From positions 248,001-312,000 of the forward strand of contig CBDHYI010000007.1 in assembly GCA_965275915.1 (NCBI GenBank): a stretch of 64,000 bases of DNA, written 5' to 3'. Origin of the DNA: JBDWFY01 sp965275915 (GTDB taxonomy: Bacteria; Pseudomonadota; Alphaproteobacteria; Rhizobiales; Stappiaceae). This document shows, one piece after another, positions 34,809 through 45,033 of the stretch. The notes below the pieces were generated by a model. That model had not been told where the DNA came from and did not search any database. It saw nothing but the letters and a program-made list of their open reading frames with translations. Both the position numbers and the translations under genes were made by a program. The stretch's first letter is position 1. The number at the start of each line of letters is the position of its first letter.

Positions 34809-35298
34809 GTCTTAACGCTCCCCATTTTTTCCGTCGACGACGGAAGTCTTTCACATGACGGGACCCGACCCGGGTCCCAAATACCGAACTGACCGCCGCC
34901 TTGTCTCAACCGCCATATCCGGTCGGGCAGGTTGACAGAAAGTCAGCAACCATCCTTGCCTTTGCGGACACGCGGTCATCATAAGCCCACTCGGTGTTAG
35001 GCTGCACGCGCACTTCGCGCAAAGCGGCGATGTGCCGCAGTCTGATCTTGACCGGTGTCAATTACGGAATAGAAAGACCATATGCAACGCCAATCCGCAA
35101 TGCCTTTCGCGTCCATCATTCCGCCGATTGTCCTTGAATTGCCAAAAGGAGCTGCCGATTTCCACTTGTTTCACGGCAGAATTGTTTCATTGCGCGATCC
35201 AAATGGTTAAAGACTCGTGCTAACACTGTGAAAAAACAGGTTCAGCAATAAGCTGCAGAACCGAATCATGTGCGAACCAGGCCCCTTCGGAGGATGTC
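34809..35298. other. Intergenic region between coxB and the IalB gene
   Basis: About 490 bases between divergent genes without a credible gene; a 63-codon frame at 35032-35223 has no domain or ribosome-binding site. Two palindromes stand out: TTCCGTC-GAC-GACGGAA near 34827-34843, and GGGACCCG-ACC-CGGGTCCC at 34860-34878. The region presumably holds promoters for the cox operon and for the IalB gene. No regulator site could be named. Confidence 0.55.
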
Positions 35299-35823
35299 GT
35301 GAAGGACCAACTCACTCGTTTTTGCCGCGTCATTCTATCCGGCATATTTGTAACAGCGGTTCTGTCGGCAAGTTACATGCCGACCGTGCAGGCTCAGGGT
35401 AAGGTCAAATCCGAACATGGAGACTGGAAGCTGCATTGCGAAACACCCTCAGGTGCCAAGCGCGAACAATGTGCGCTGATCCAAAAGGTAACGGCGGAAG
35501 ACCGCGAAAATGTCGGTCTGCAGGTCATCGTCCTGAAAACCGCCGACAACTCGGCGAGGATCATGCGGATTCTGGCACCGCTGGGTGTGGTTCTTCCATC
35601 CGGCCTGGGCCTCAGGATTGACGAGACCGATATGGGGCGGGCCGGTTTTGTCCGATGCCTGCTGGAAGGCTGTATCGCCGAGGTGATCATGCCGGATGAA
35701 CTGATTGACAAACTCAATACCGGCAAAATCGCAACCTTTATCATTTTCAAAACGCCCGAAGAGGGAATTGGGATACCCATTTCACTTGATGGGTTTGCGG
35801 AGGGCTACAAGGCCCTGCCCTAG
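35299..35823 (+). CDS. Invasion-associated locus B (IalB) family protein
   Basis: 174-aa exported protein with signal peptide ending near residue 33 (TVQA-QGK). The mature part has the IalB-family beta domain starting EHGDWKLHCE, with two cysteine pairs (HCE...QCAL; RCLLEGC). IalB was first described in Bartonella, but the family is widespread in non-pathogenic Rhizobiales, so the name does not imply invasion. The GTG at 35299 has GGAGG six bases upstream. It lies between coxB and a LysE exporter/tldD, a common arrangement. Confidence 0.9.
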   Translation: MKDQLTRFCRVILSGIFVTAVLSASYMPTVQAQGKVKSEHGDWKLHCETPSGAKREQCALIQKVTAEDRENVGLQVIVLKTADNSARIMRILAPLGVVLPSGLGLRIDETDMGRAGFVRCLLEGCIAEVIMPDELIDKLNTGKIATFIIFKTPEEGIGIPISLDGFAEGYKALP

Positions 35824-35861
35824 GCTCAGGACCCACAAACTTCGAACAGACGGGATAATCT

Positions 35862-36473
35862 ATGCTGAATCCGGAGCTTTTTCTCGCATTTCTGGCGGTT
35901 TCCGTCATCGTTATCATCGTTCCGGGGCCGAACGTCACCCTGATTATTGCCACGGCAACGCTGCGCGGAACACGCGCGGGACTGGCAACAGTCGCAGGCA
36001 CATCCGCCGCTCAGGCCATCCAGATGATGTTTGTCGCCGGCGGATTGATCTGGCTGCTGGAACTCTACGGGTCCCTGTTCGATGCCATTCGGCTGCTTGG
36101 CGCGGCTTATCTGGTGTGGCTTGGCTACCAAGCCTGGCGTCATGCGGGAGATCCGCTGCCGGAGAACCTGCCGGACAGAACGTCCATGAAACGCGGCTTT
36201 CTGGTCGGGCTGGCCAATCCCAAAACAATCGCGTTTCAGGCAGCCTTCATCCCACAGTTTATTGATCCTGCGTTGGCTCCGGGACAGCAGTTTACGATCC
36301 TCTGCCTGACATTTCTTTTGCTCGCCACCATATTGGATGGGTGCTATGCGGTGCTTGGCGGCTATGCCGGCCGTTTCATGACCGGTGTCAAACCACGTCT
36401 TTGGCTCGGCCGACTGTCAGGCGCAACGCTTGCATTGGGCGGGGTCTGGCTGGCCACCTTGCGCCGGACATGA
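35862..36473 (+). CDS. LysE/RhtB family amino-acid exporter
   Basis: 203-aa six-helix exporter. PGPNVTLIIATATLRGTRAGLATVAGTSAAQ is split here as PGPN followed by the G-x3-G-x3-P/A region, typical of RhtB proteins. The C-terminal half shows RGFLVGLANPKTIAFQAAFIPQFI. It is expected to export amino acids such as threonine or homoserine lactone-like compounds, but substrate is unknown. It lies between the IalB gene and tldD. Confidence 0.9.
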   Translation: MLNPELFLAFLAVSVIVIIVPGPNVTLIIATATLRGTRAGLATVAGTSAAQAIQMMFVAGGLIWLLELYGSLFDAIRLLGAAYLVWLGYQAWRHAGDPLPENLPDRTSMKRGFLVGLANPKTIAFQAAFIPQFIDPALAPGQQFTILCLTFLLLATILDGCYAVLGGYAGRFMTGVKPRLWLGRLSGATLALGGVWLATLRRT

Positions 36474-36534
36474 CAATTGCGCCAAAGACCCTGCAACGCC
36501 AACAGGACTGTGACCGCCGCCGGACAAGCGGTCC

Positions 36535-37977
36535 ATGACACAAGAGATCACAATGACACAAAACGCGCCCGATATCCTTGCAACTGCCGGCCTTGATGAA
36601 GAAAAAGCGCGTTCGATAACCGCCGATGCGCTTTCAAAAGCCGACGACGGCGAACTGTTTATCGAATATCGTCAATCCGAAGGACTGGTCTGGGACAATG
36701 GCCGGCTGAAAACAGCGACGTTCGGAACATCTCAGGGGTTCGGCTTACGTGCCGTTGCGGGCGAGGCAGCGGGCTATGCTCATTCAGGTGACATTTCCGA
36801 AGCCGCGCTCAAGCGCGCAGCCGACGCGGTTCAGGCCGTACAATCCGGTCATAAGGGCACCTATGCAGACGCACCGGCCCGGACCAATCTGCATCTTTAC
36901 AGCGAGGAAAATCCGCTGGGCAGTCCCACCTTTGAAGAAAAGGTCAGACTGCTTGCGGAAATCGACGCCTATGCGAGAGCAAAAGATCCCAAAGTCCGTC
37001 AGGTCAGCATCTCGCTTGGCGGCAACTGGCAAGCCATCGACATTCTGCGCGCGGACGGACACCGCGTGCGGGATATCCGGCCATTGGTCAGGTTTTCCGT
37101 TTCGATCGTTGCCGGCGAAGGCGACAGGCAGGAAACCGGCAGTTACGGCTGCGGTGGCCGGGAAGGGTTTGGCCGCTTCATCACAACGGGCAACTGGCAG
37201 CATGCTGTCGATGAGGCCCTGCGCCAGGCCCTGATCAATCTTGAGGCTGTGCCGGCACCGGCGGGCGAGTTTGACGTCGTGCTTGGTCCGGGCTGGCCCG
37301 GCATTTTGCTGCACGAGGCTGTCGGCCATGGCCTAGAGGGTGATTTCAACCGCAAAAAGACATCGGCCTTTGCCGGCCTGATGGGCCAGCAGGTCGCCTC
37401 AAAAGGTGTCACGGTCATCGACGACGGCACCATCGACAAGAGGCGCGGCTCGCTCTCCATCGACGATGAAGGCACGCCGACAAAGAACACAGTGCTGATC
37501 GAGGATGGCATCCTGGTCGGCTATATGCAGGACCGGCAGAATGCCCGTCTGATGAATATGGAACCGACGGGCAACGGACGCCGGCAGTCATTTGCCCATA
37601 TTCCGATGCCGCGGATGACCAACACCATAATGCAGGGCGGCGACAAAGATCCGGATGAAATTCTGAAGTCGGTGAAGAACGGTCTTTATGCCGTTTCCTT
37701 CGGCGGCGGTCAGGTCGACATCACCTCCGGTAAATTCGTTTTTTCCTGCACAGAGGCCTACAAAGTTGAAGACGGTAAGATCGGCGCGCCGGTGAAAGGC
37801 GCCATGCTTATCGGCAACGGACCGGACGCATTGACCCGCGTGAGCATGATCGGCAACGACATGGCGCTTGATCCCGGACAGGGAACCTGCGGGAAGAACG
37901 GTCAGGGCGTTCCCGTTGGCGTGGGTCAACCCACCGTCCGCATCGATGCCTTAACGGTTGGCGGAACCGCCGTCTGA
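36535..37977 (+). CDS. tldD: Metalloprotease TldD
   Basis: Catalytic subunit of the TldD/TldE (PmbA) peptidase, which removes leader peptides from modified peptides such as microcin B17 in E. coli and probably cleaves unfolded peptides in general. The zinc motif HEAVGHGLEGD gives ligands H260 and H265 with E261 as base; GQGVPVGVGQPTVRI closes the protein. Length 480 aa. Two starts, 36535 and 36553, are possible; AGAG precedes the second. Its partner pmbA lies at 46237-47580, outside this gene's operon. Confidence 0.94.
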   Translation: MTQEITMTQNAPDILATAGLDEEKARSITADALSKADDGELFIEYRQSEGLVWDNGRLKTATFGTSQGFGLRAVAGEAAGYAHSGDISEAALKRAADAVQAVQSGHKGTYADAPARTNLHLYSEENPLGSPTFEEKVRLLAEIDAYARAKDPKVRQVSISLGGNWQAIDILRADGHRVRDIRPLVRFSVSIVAGEGDRQETGSYGCGGREGFGRFITTGNWQHAVDEALRQALINLEAVPAPAGEFDVVLGPGWPGILLHEAVGHGLEGDFNRKKTSAFAGLMGQQVASKGVTVIDDGTIDKRRGSLSIDDEGTPTKNTVLIEDGILVGYMQDRQNARLMNMEPTGNGRRQSFAHIPMPRMTNTIMQGGDKDPDEILKSVKNGLYAVSFGGGQVDITSGKFVFSCTEAYKVEDGKIGAPVKGAMLIGNGPDALTRVSMIGNDMALDPGQGTCGKNGQGVPVGVGQPTVRIDALTVGGTAV

Positions 37978-38174
37978 ATTCGGTTGAACCGAAAATCTCC
38001 GATATCGAAGGTCGGCCGGCGGCGATTTGCTGTCGGCATTAATGCGACACGCTCAAAGTTTTTGAAAAAGAACAGAAAATTTCTTTATTTTTTACTTCAT
38101 AACGACAGGATAACAATAAGTACGGCCCGGGGGGACGATCCTCAGGCTCAACCTTAAGTCGCACATGGATTGCT

Positions 38175-39941
38175 ATGGCCGCAGAAACCGCCATTCCTTA
38201 CCTGGGCGAAGTCATGATTTTTCTTGGCTCCGCGATTGTCTCCGTCCCGATTTTCAAAAAACTGGGCTTCGGTTCGGTACTTGGATTTCTGGCTGCAGGA
38301 ATTGCAATCGGCCCATTTGGGGCGGGATTTATCGGCAACAGTAAAGCCGTTTTGCACATTGCCGAGTTGGGTGTTGTTCTACTGCTTTTCGTCATTGGCC
38401 TGGAACTGCAACCCTCGCGTCTCTGGCGCATGAAGAAGGATATTTTCGGTCTCGGCACGGCACAGGTCCTTCTAACCGGCGCCTTGTTCACGGCAATCGC
38501 CGTCATGCTCGGTTACGGAATTTCCATTGCGCTCGTCATGGGGTTCGGCCTGGCCCTGTCCTCAACCGCCTTTGCCCTGCAGATCATGCAGGAGCGCGGG
38601 CAGCTTTCGGCGCCCTACGGTCAGAGGGCCTTCGGCATTTTGCTGTTTCAGGACATCTCCATCGTGCCGCTCCTGGCAATGGTCTCGATCCTCTCAGTCC
38701 CGGCGATCGGAGAGTCCGAGCTGGAGATCTGGCAACATGTCATGATTGTTTCCGGAGCGATCGCACTGGTTATCCTGGTCGGCTACTACCTGCTGGATCC
38801 CATTCTCTCCCTGATTGCCAATCTGAATGCCCGGGAAGTGATGCTGGCAGTCGCGCTGCTGATCGTTCTTGGCAGTGCCGCGCTTCTGCAATATGTCGGC
38901 CTGTCCATGGCGCTGGGGGCGTTCCTGGCCGGTGTAATGCTTGCAGACAGTTCCTACCGGCATACGCTTGAGGCGGATATCGATCCGTTCCGTTCACTCC
39001 TGATGGGCTTGTTTTTCATCGGTGTCGGCATGTCGCTCGACCTGCCGGCCATTCTGGAACAGTGGCAGCTTGTTGCCCTTGCCGTTGTGATTGTCATGAG
39101 CCTGAAGGGCGTTGTTTTGTGGGCGCTGAGCCGTATCGCCGGCTCGACGCGTTCAGATGCTGTCCGTATCGCGCTGACGCTCCCTCAAGGCGGGGAATTC
39201 GCGTTTGTGCTCTTCAGCGCCGCAGTCGCCGGGCGGATCATGGCACCCGACCAGGCCACGATCCTGTTTTCAATCGTTATCGTCACAATGATCATGACCC
39301 CCATCGCCGACATGGCCTACGATCAGATTGCCGGCCGGATACGGTCTCGCGGGACAGAAACCGAAATTTTTGAAAGTTTCGAAGAGGCAAATGCCAACGT
39401 TCTTATTGTCGGCTTTGGCCGGTTTGGCATGGTTGTGGCTCAGATGCTGACCTCCGAAGGCATCAACATCACTGCGATTGATTATCGACCCGAGCGTATC
39501 CGTTATGCCCGCAAGTTTGGCTATAAGGTCTATTATGGCGATGCGACCCGGGCCGATGTCCTGAAAGCAGCGGGCGCTGACAAAGCAGCTCTGATCGCTC
39601 TGTGCATCGAGCAACATCAGACCATGTCCAAATCCATCGACGTGATCCGCAGCGACTTTCCGGAGGCTGCCGTTTATTGCCGGGCAGCGGATAGAACGCA
39701 CGCCATCGACCTGGAGCGCATCGGTGTTGATTATCAAATCAGAGAGACTTTCGAATCCGGCATCGTATTCGGGCGCGCCGCCCTTGAACGCCTCGGCATT
39801 CCAACATCGAGGGTTCAAGCCATCGAAGAGGACGTTCGCGAACGAGACCGCGAGCGGCTAAGCCTGCAGGTTCGCGAGGGCCTTTATGCCGGGACCGATT
39901 ATCTTCACCGGCAGACACCGCGGTCGGACAAAAACGACTAA
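38175..39941 (+). CDS. CPA2-family cation:proton antiporter, KefB-like
   Basis: 588 aa: about twelve membrane helices (1-385) of the Na+/H+ exchanger type, then a TrkA-N (RCK) NAD-binding domain from about 405 containing VLIVGFGRFGMVVAQML and ITAIDYRPERI. This layout matches KefB/KefC potassium efflux and other monovalent cation antiporters, but no ancillary KefF/G gene is adjacent and glutathione-binding residues cannot be checked here. It stands alone behind an A/T-rich leader. Confidence 0.88.
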   Translation: MAAETAIPYLGEVMIFLGSAIVSVPIFKKLGFGSVLGFLAAGIAIGPFGAGFIGNSKAVLHIAELGVVLLLFVIGLELQPSRLWRMKKDIFGLGTAQVLLTGALFTAIAVMLGYGISIALVMGFGLALSSTAFALQIMQERGQLSAPYGQRAFGILLFQDISIVPLLAMVSILSVPAIGESELEIWQHVMIVSGAIALVILVGYYLLDPILSLIANLNAREVMLAVALLIVLGSAALLQYVGLSMALGAFLAGVMLADSSYRHTLEADIDPFRSLLMGLFFIGVGMSLDLPAILEQWQLVALAVVIVMSLKGVVLWALSRIAGSTRSDAVRIALTLPQGGEFAFVLFSAAVAGRIMAPDQATILFSIVIVTMIMTPIADMAYDQIAGRIRSRGTETEIFESFEEANANVLIVGFGRFGMVVAQMLTSEGINITAIDYRPERIRYARKFGYKVYYGDATRADVLKAAGADKAALIALCIEQHQTMSKSIDVIRSDFPEAAVYCRAADRTHAIDLERIGVDYQIRETFESGIVFGRAALERLGIPTSRVQAIEEDVRERDRERLSLQVREGLYAGTDYLHRQTPRSDKND

Positions 39942-40151
39942 CGGTGCACCGGCAACATTCAAAACGAGCCTATCCGGTCGACCGATGGATTTGATGTGAC
40001 CGGCCTTGCGTCAAAAACAAACTGATCTTCAACGCAAGACGCACCGTAATTTACAAAACACGTACCGCAGATCTGAATTTCCTGTAAGCTTTCCCCACTT
40101 CTTCCTGCCGCGCACGTGGCAGTCCGGCGCGATTGATTCTGAAAGGCTTTC

Positions 40152-41576
40152 ATGACAACCGACCCCCAATCGGCCGCGCCCGCAAAATTCACTCAAGGTT
40201 CCATGATGAAACACGTGGTTGTCATGACCATGACCGGTTCCGTGGGGCTGATGGCGCTGTTTGTCGTTGATTTTGCAAACCTTTTTTATATTTCACTGCT
40301 CGGTGCTCAGGACCTGGCGGCGGCAATCGGTTATGCCGGGACAATCCTTTTCTTTAACATCGCGATTTGTATCGGAATGACCATTGCGACTTCCGCGGTT
40401 GTCTCAAGAGCGCTTGGCAGCGGCGATAGGGAAGCCGCCCGGCGGCGCGCCGGAGTGAGCATACTCTTCGTTCTGGGCATGACGCTGCTCCTTGTGGCGA
40501 TCATGCTGCCCGCACTCGATTTTCTGCTGAGCATTCTTGGTGCTACGGGCAGGACAAAAGACATCGCTGAGGGATATCTCCTGATCATTGTCCCAAGCGT
40601 TCCCTTTCTGGGCATCGGCATGGCGCTTTCGGGCATCCTGAGGGCTGTCGGAGACGCCAAGCGGGCGATGTATGTGACGCTTTCGGGTGGCTTGGTGACC
40701 GCAGCGCTTGATCCGATCTTCATATTCGTTCTGGATCTTGGCGTGACCGGCGCCGCCATCGTCGCTATCTTATCCCGGCTGACCATCATGATTGTCGGTC
40801 TTTACGGCGCAATCCAAATTCATGATCTGATCAGACTGCCCAGGCTTGGCGATCTGGCATCGGATCTCAGAGCGCTGACCGGTATCGCGGTACCCGCCGT
40901 TTTAACCAATATCGCCACCCCCGTCGGCAATGCCTACATCACCGGCACGATCGCTGCTTACGGCGATGACGCGGTTGCCGGATGGGCCGTAATCGGGCGC
41001 ATCATTCCCCTGGTTTTCGGCGGGATCTTTGCTTTGTCGGGGGCTTTTGGGCCGATCCTCGGCCAGAATTACGGTGCCCATCTGTTCGATCGGGTTCGAA
41101 GAGGACTTACCGATGCGTTGATTTTTTCGACCCTTTATGCGGTCATCATGTGGGCTCTGCTGATTGCCGCTTCCGGGTTGATCGTCGAGTTTTTCGGCGC
41201 GAAGGATATCGGAGCGGAATTGATTTTTTTCTTCTGCTATTACGTTGCCGGAAATTTCATTTTCATGGGTTTCCTGTTTGTGTCGAATGCCGCCTATAAC
41301 AATCTTGGCTACCCAACCTACTCGACTTTTTTCAACTGGGGCCGGGCGACTTTGGGCACCATCCCGTTTGTATCGGCAGGAGCCTATCTTGCGGGCGCGC
41401 CGGGTGTGCTTGCTGGGCAGGCGATCGGCTCCTGCATTTTCGGGGTCGCTGCCATTGTTATCTGTTACAAGGTCACCGGCAGTCTTGAAAAACAAACCGT
41501 TGAGGGCACGCCGCCGGTCGCGTTGTGGCGGCATGCACTTTCCGCCTTCTCCAGCGGAAAAAGCGCCGGAATGTGA
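40152..41576 (+). CDS. MATE family efflux transporter
   Basis: 474-aa, twelve-helix multidrug/toxin extrusion protein. The duplicated six-helix halves are visible, with GDREAARRRAGVS in the first half and GQNYGAHLFDRVRRGLTDAL in the second. Substrate and coupling ion cannot be inferred. It is monocistronic, between the KefB-like gene and DUF2093. Confidence 0.9.
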   Translation: MTTDPQSAAPAKFTQGSMMKHVVVMTMTGSVGLMALFVVDFANLFYISLLGAQDLAAAIGYAGTILFFNIAICIGMTIATSAVVSRALGSGDREAARRRAGVSILFVLGMTLLLVAIMLPALDFLLSILGATGRTKDIAEGYLLIIVPSVPFLGIGMALSGILRAVGDAKRAMYVTLSGGLVTAALDPIFIFVLDLGVTGAAIVAILSRLTIMIVGLYGAIQIHDLIRLPRLGDLASDLRALTGIAVPAVLTNIATPVGNAYITGTIAAYGDDAVAGWAVIGRIIPLVFGGIFALSGAFGPILGQNYGAHLFDRVRRGLTDALIFSTLYAVIMWALLIAASGLIVEFFGAKDIGAELIFFFCYYVAGNFIFMGFLFVSNAAYNNLGYPTYSTFFNWGRATLGTIPFVSAGAYLAGAPGVLAGQAIGSCIFGVAAIVICYKVTGSLEKQTVEGTPPVALWRHALSAFSSGKSAGM

Positions 41577-41683
41577 TGGCGAAAAAAAGTCCCGTCGACT
41601 ATAACGCCTGAACTGGCATCATAAGAGTGCGCCGGATAAACTCCGTTTGAAGCCGATCCCAGGGGCGGCTGGAGCCACGTAGA

Positions 41684-41896
41684 ATGAACCGATTTGAAAT
41701 ACCCAGAACCGGAGGGGAAGCAAAAATCCGGTATCTGACCCCGGACTATCAGGTTGTCTCGCCGGGCTCGTATGTCGTTTGCGCGGTGACGGGCAAACAT
41801 ATCCCGCTTGATGAACTCAAATACTGGAGCGTCGAGCGGCAGGAAGCCTATGTGGACGCCGTTGCCGCAAGCCAGGGCCACGAACGCGCAAAATAG
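41684..41896 (+). CDS. DUF2093 protein
   Basis: 70-aa protein whose whole length matches the DUF2093 pattern: IRYLTPDYQVVSPGSYVVCAV followed by the TGKHIPLDELKYWSVERQEAY segment. Function is unknown; the family is almost confined to alphaproteobacteria. It is convergent with lpxK (41 bp between). Confidence 0.9.
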   Translation: MNRFEIPRTGGEAKIRYLTPDYQVVSPGSYVVCAVTGKHIPLDELKYWSVERQEAYVDAVAASQGHERAK

Positions 41897-41937
41897 GCCG
41901 GGCACAAGCCCAACCACCATCGACGCTCTCCATTACC

Positions 41938-42960
41938 TCAGGCCGAAAACGCACGTTGTTTGATCTGACTTTTGATGGCGGCCATCAGCATATCGGCCTC
42001 CTCAATCTCCATTTTGACGTTCAGAACACGACAGTTATTGGCAAGTTGCCGGGCCCGTTCGCTCCGCATCCCCTTTAGGCGCACCAGGTCCTTGGCTGTT
42101 GTCAGGAACTGAAGGCTCTTTTCCCGTGCCAGATCGAACAGCTCCTCGATTTCCTTGTCGGAAAAACTATGATGATCGGCAAAAGCCTTTGTCTCGACAA
42201 TGGACAAGTCCGCGTCCTTGGCAGATCGGAAAAACTTGTCGGGCTGACCGATGCCGGCAAACGCCAAAAACGGAATGCCTTTGAGGTTTTGATCCGCCAG
42301 TGGCTTGAGACGACAGTGAAACGGTTTCAGTCCCCGTCTCGCAGCGCGCCGTAAGATACCGCGTGCGCGCCCGACCTCTCCAACGATCATCAGAAGGTTC
42401 GTCTTCACCATCTGAACATCTATCGGTGCGCGAAGCGGCCCGGCCGGCAGGCAGTGTCCGTTTCCGATGCCTTTTTCCCCGTCCACCAGGACGATTGAAA
42501 GATCTTTCCTGAGCGCCGCATTCTGAAACCCGTCATCCATGACGATGATATCGGCTCCGATCCCCCGCACGGTCACGGCTCCCTCAACACGGTCAGCCGA
42601 TATGACGGTCGGTCCGACCTCCGCCAAAAGCATCGCCTCATCGCCCACGTCGCGAGCAGTGTGGTCTTTGCGCGAAACGAGAAGCGGGCCCTTTTGGGCG
42701 CCGCCATAGCCGCGGAGCAAAAATGCCGGAGAAAATCCTTCGTTTTTAAGCAACTGATAAAGACTGATCGCAAACGGAGTCTTGCCCGCACCGCCAACGA
42801 CGAAATTGCCAATACACACAACCGGGATCTTTGACGTGCCCAGTGGTTTGGCAAGCATGCGACGCCCTGCAATCCGGCCATAGATCAGCGAAAGCGGATA
42901 AAGGAGCACGGATTGCGCTGTATAGGTGTCCCGCCACCAGAATTCAGGCGCTTTTCTCAC
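41938..42960 (-). CDS. lpxK: Tetraacyldisaccharide 4'-kinase
   Basis: Adds the 4'-phosphate to lipid A precursor on the inner membrane. The P-loop GGAGKTPF lies at 56-63 after an N-terminal membrane-anchoring helix; DDGFQN follows at about 140. Length 340 aa. The start is GTG at 42960 with GGAGGGACGGGG just upstream. It follows waaA with 20 bp between stop and start, matching the Kdo-lipid A assembly order DUF374-waaA-lpxK. Confidence 0.94.
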   Translation of the reverse strand: MRKAPEFWWRDTYTAQSVLLYPLSLIYGRIAGRRMLAKPLGTSKIPVVCIGNFVVGGAGKTPFAISLYQLLKNEGFSPAFLLRGYGGAQKGPLLVSRKDHTARDVGDEAMLLAEVGPTVISADRVEGAVTVRGIGADIIVMDDGFQNAALRKDLSIVLVDGEKGIGNGHCLPAGPLRAPIDVQMVKTNLLMIVGEVGRARGILRRAARRGLKPFHCRLKPLADQNLKGIPFLAFAGIGQPDKFFRSAKDADLSIVETKAFADHHSFSDKEIEELFDLAREKSLQFLTTAKDLVRLKGMRSERARQLANNCRVLNVKMEIEEADMLMAAIKSQIKQRAFSA

Positions 42961-42980
42961 CCCGTCCCTCCGTCGCCCGG

Positions 42981-44258
42981 TCAGCAGCCGATTTCATTAA
43001 GGACATCATTCAAAAGCTCTTCGGTTCTCTCCAAAGCACCGCGTCCCGACTTAACCGTCTCCCGCGCCCGGACCGCCAGATTGCGGACACGCGAGGGGCG
43101 GTCGAAAAGATCGGCCACTTCAGTCGCCAGTTCCCCGGCATTGTCCACAATGACGGCCGCACCGGAGTTGAACAGAGCTTCAAATAACCGCTTGTTGTTG
43201 GCGATATTGGGACCTGTCAGCACGGCACATCCCAGCTGAGCCGGCTCCACCGGATTGTGCCCGCCAAGCTCCACGAACGAACCACCCAGAAACACAATGT
43301 CACAAAGTCTGCAGAACAGCCCGATTTCACCCAGAGTGTCCGCAATATAAACATCGTGGGAAGACTCTGGCAGCGTCCCCTCGGATCGTAATGCCGGGCA
43401 CGCACCTTCGGACTGGCAAAGGTCAAAGACTTCCTGTCCCCGGACGGGGTGTCGGGGTGCAATGAAGGTCAGCAAATCCGGAAACGTCTGTTTTAGTTCC
43501 CTGTGCACCTCCAGAACTGCCTCTTCCTCACCCGGATGCGTGCTTGCTGCCAGCCATCTCGGCCGGTCACCAATACACCGGTTCAAATCGGCGAGCGCGG
43601 CCCCATCCACATCAAGGGGCGCGGTATCGAATTTCAGATTGCCCGGCATTTCCACGCGTCGAACGCCCAGTTCCTGAAATCGCTCCGCGTCATGGTCCGA
43701 CTGGGCAAGACACAGGGCGATATTGCCGAAAAGCCGCTTTGCAAGGCGCGGCATCCGTCGCCAACCATCAAAGGAGCGCTGCGACATACGCCCGTTGACG
43801 ATGACAGTCGGAATTTTTCGCTGCCGCAGCGCGTCAAGCGTTGCCGGCCAGATTTCCGACTCAACCATGATCGCCAGGTTCGGCTGCCACGCGGACAAAA
43901 ACCTCTCGACCAGAGGCTTGGCATCGTAGGGCACAAATTGATGAACGGCGCCGTCCGGCAAAGAGTCCGCAGCGACCCTGGCTGACGTCACGGTCCCGGT
44001 CGTCAGAAGAACATGGTAGCTTTTTTCGCAGAAACTCGCGACGAGCGGCAGGATGGAGTTCGTTTCACCAACGCTCGCCGCGTGGACCCAGATCCGGCGA
44101 CCGGTCGATGCCTTGATGCCGGGTATGCCGAAACGCTCACCCTTGCGCTGAGGAATTTCCTTACCCCGCGCTACACGCCTGGCGTAAATCCCGTGCAGGA
44201 CAGGCACGGCCAGATAGCCGATCCCCTTATAAAGCAAAAGCGCCGTCGAACCGGCCAT
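42981..44258 (-). CDS. waaA: 3-deoxy-D-manno-octulosonic acid transferase
   Basis: Transfers Kdo residues to lipid IVA. 425 aa, GT30 family: RIWVHAASVGETNSILPLV, HQFVPYDAKPLVERFL, VNGRMSQRSF, APRHPVRG and GGSFVELGGHNPVEPA are all present. GAAGGGA lies upstream of the ATG. It is directly followed by lpxK and preceded by DUF374 with no gap (stop and start are 2 bases apart). Confidence 0.95.
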   Translation of the reverse strand: MAGSTALLLYKGIGYLAVPVLHGIYARRVARGKEIPQRKGERFGIPGIKASTGRRIWVHAASVGETNSILPLVASFCEKSYHVLLTTGTVTSARVAADSLPDGAVHQFVPYDAKPLVERFLSAWQPNLAIMVESEIWPATLDALRQRKIPTVIVNGRMSQRSFDGWRRMPRLAKRLFGNIALCLAQSDHDAERFQELGVRRVEMPGNLKFDTAPLDVDGAALADLNRCIGDRPRWLAASTHPGEEEAVLEVHRELKQTFPDLLTFIAPRHPVRGQEVFDLCQSEGACPALRSEGTLPESSHDVYIADTLGEIGLFCRLCDIVFLGGSFVELGGHNPVEPAQLGCAVLTGPNIANNKRLFEALFNSGAAVIVDNAGELATEVADLFDRPSRVRNLAVRARETVKSGRGALERTEELLNDVLNEIGC

Positions 44259-44260
44259 TG

Positions 44261-44956
44261 CTATCCCTTCTTCCTGGTCAGCGCGTAAGCATGTTCGGTC
44301 GTTTCCTCCAGAAGCGCCGTCAGCCTCGCTCTGAGAGACTCTATCATCGCATCGTCCGCATCCTGCGGCACATAGATCAGTTCGCCAGCTGCCAATCCGA
44401 TCCTGCTGAAGGGCAGGTTGATGCTGGCTTTATCCCATGTGTTGAGATCGAAATGTCGGCTGGTGGCAATCGCCATGGGAAGAATCGGGCGACCGGAGTG
44501 TTTTGCCAACTGAATGATACCCACGCCGGAAACCCTGGCGGGGCCCTTTGGAACATCAGCCGTCAGGGCGACGGAGCCTCCCTCCCTCAATGCGCGCATG
44601 GCTTCGATAAATCCTCTCAGCCCGCCGCGCTTTTTCAGTTGATGGCGTTTTTGCGAGCCGGAAGCCCGGATAAGGCCAAGACCAAGCTTTTCGGCAGCAA
44701 TAGCATTTATTTCACCGTCGGCAGAGCGGGAAATCATCACTCGCACATCCCAGCCATCCGGACGTGAAAACGGCATCATAAAGTGCTGGCCATGCCACAT
44801 GGCCACGATCGCCGGTGTGAACTCCGCCGCCTGATCGTAAAGGTCCGGCGGATCGATCACCATTGAGGATGTCTTCCGCACCAGCAGCAGATAATAGGCC
44901 AGGAGGGAGCCGACGATCTTTAAGACGACGGGCGAACGCCCGAGGCTTTTGAGCAT
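44261..44956 (-). CDS. DUF374 lysophospholipid acyltransferase-like protein
   Basis: 231-aa protein of the DUF374 branch of the LPLAT superfamily. The expected signatures are the AMWHGQHFMMPF (HXXXXD-like) block, ISRSADGEI and ALTADVPKGPARV. An N-terminal hydrophobic segment suggests membrane attachment. Location directly upstream of waaA and lpxK suggests a role in lipid A or Kdo-lipid acylation, but the substrate is not known. Confidence 0.85.
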   Translation of the reverse strand: MLKSLGRSPVVLKIVGSLLAYYLLLVRKTSSMVIDPPDLYDQAAEFTPAIVAMWHGQHFMMPFSRPDGWDVRVMISRSADGEINAIAAEKLGLGLIRASGSQKRHQLKKRGGLRGFIEAMRALREGGSVALTADVPKGPARVSGVGIIQLAKHSGRPILPMAIATSRHFDLNTWDKASINLPFSRIGLAAGELIYVPQDADDAMIESLRARLTALLEETTEHAYALTRKKG

Positions 44957-45033
44957 TATCTGTTTTCGTGGCCCTACCCCGGCAGAGCCGGGACAAAGTC
45001 CGATCCAATTCGAGCTTCAGTGATTAATCGAAA

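Noticed and set aside
35032..35223. 63-codon frame between coxB and the IalB gene
   Set aside because: No ribosome-binding site and no recognisable sequence; intergenic noise is more likely.
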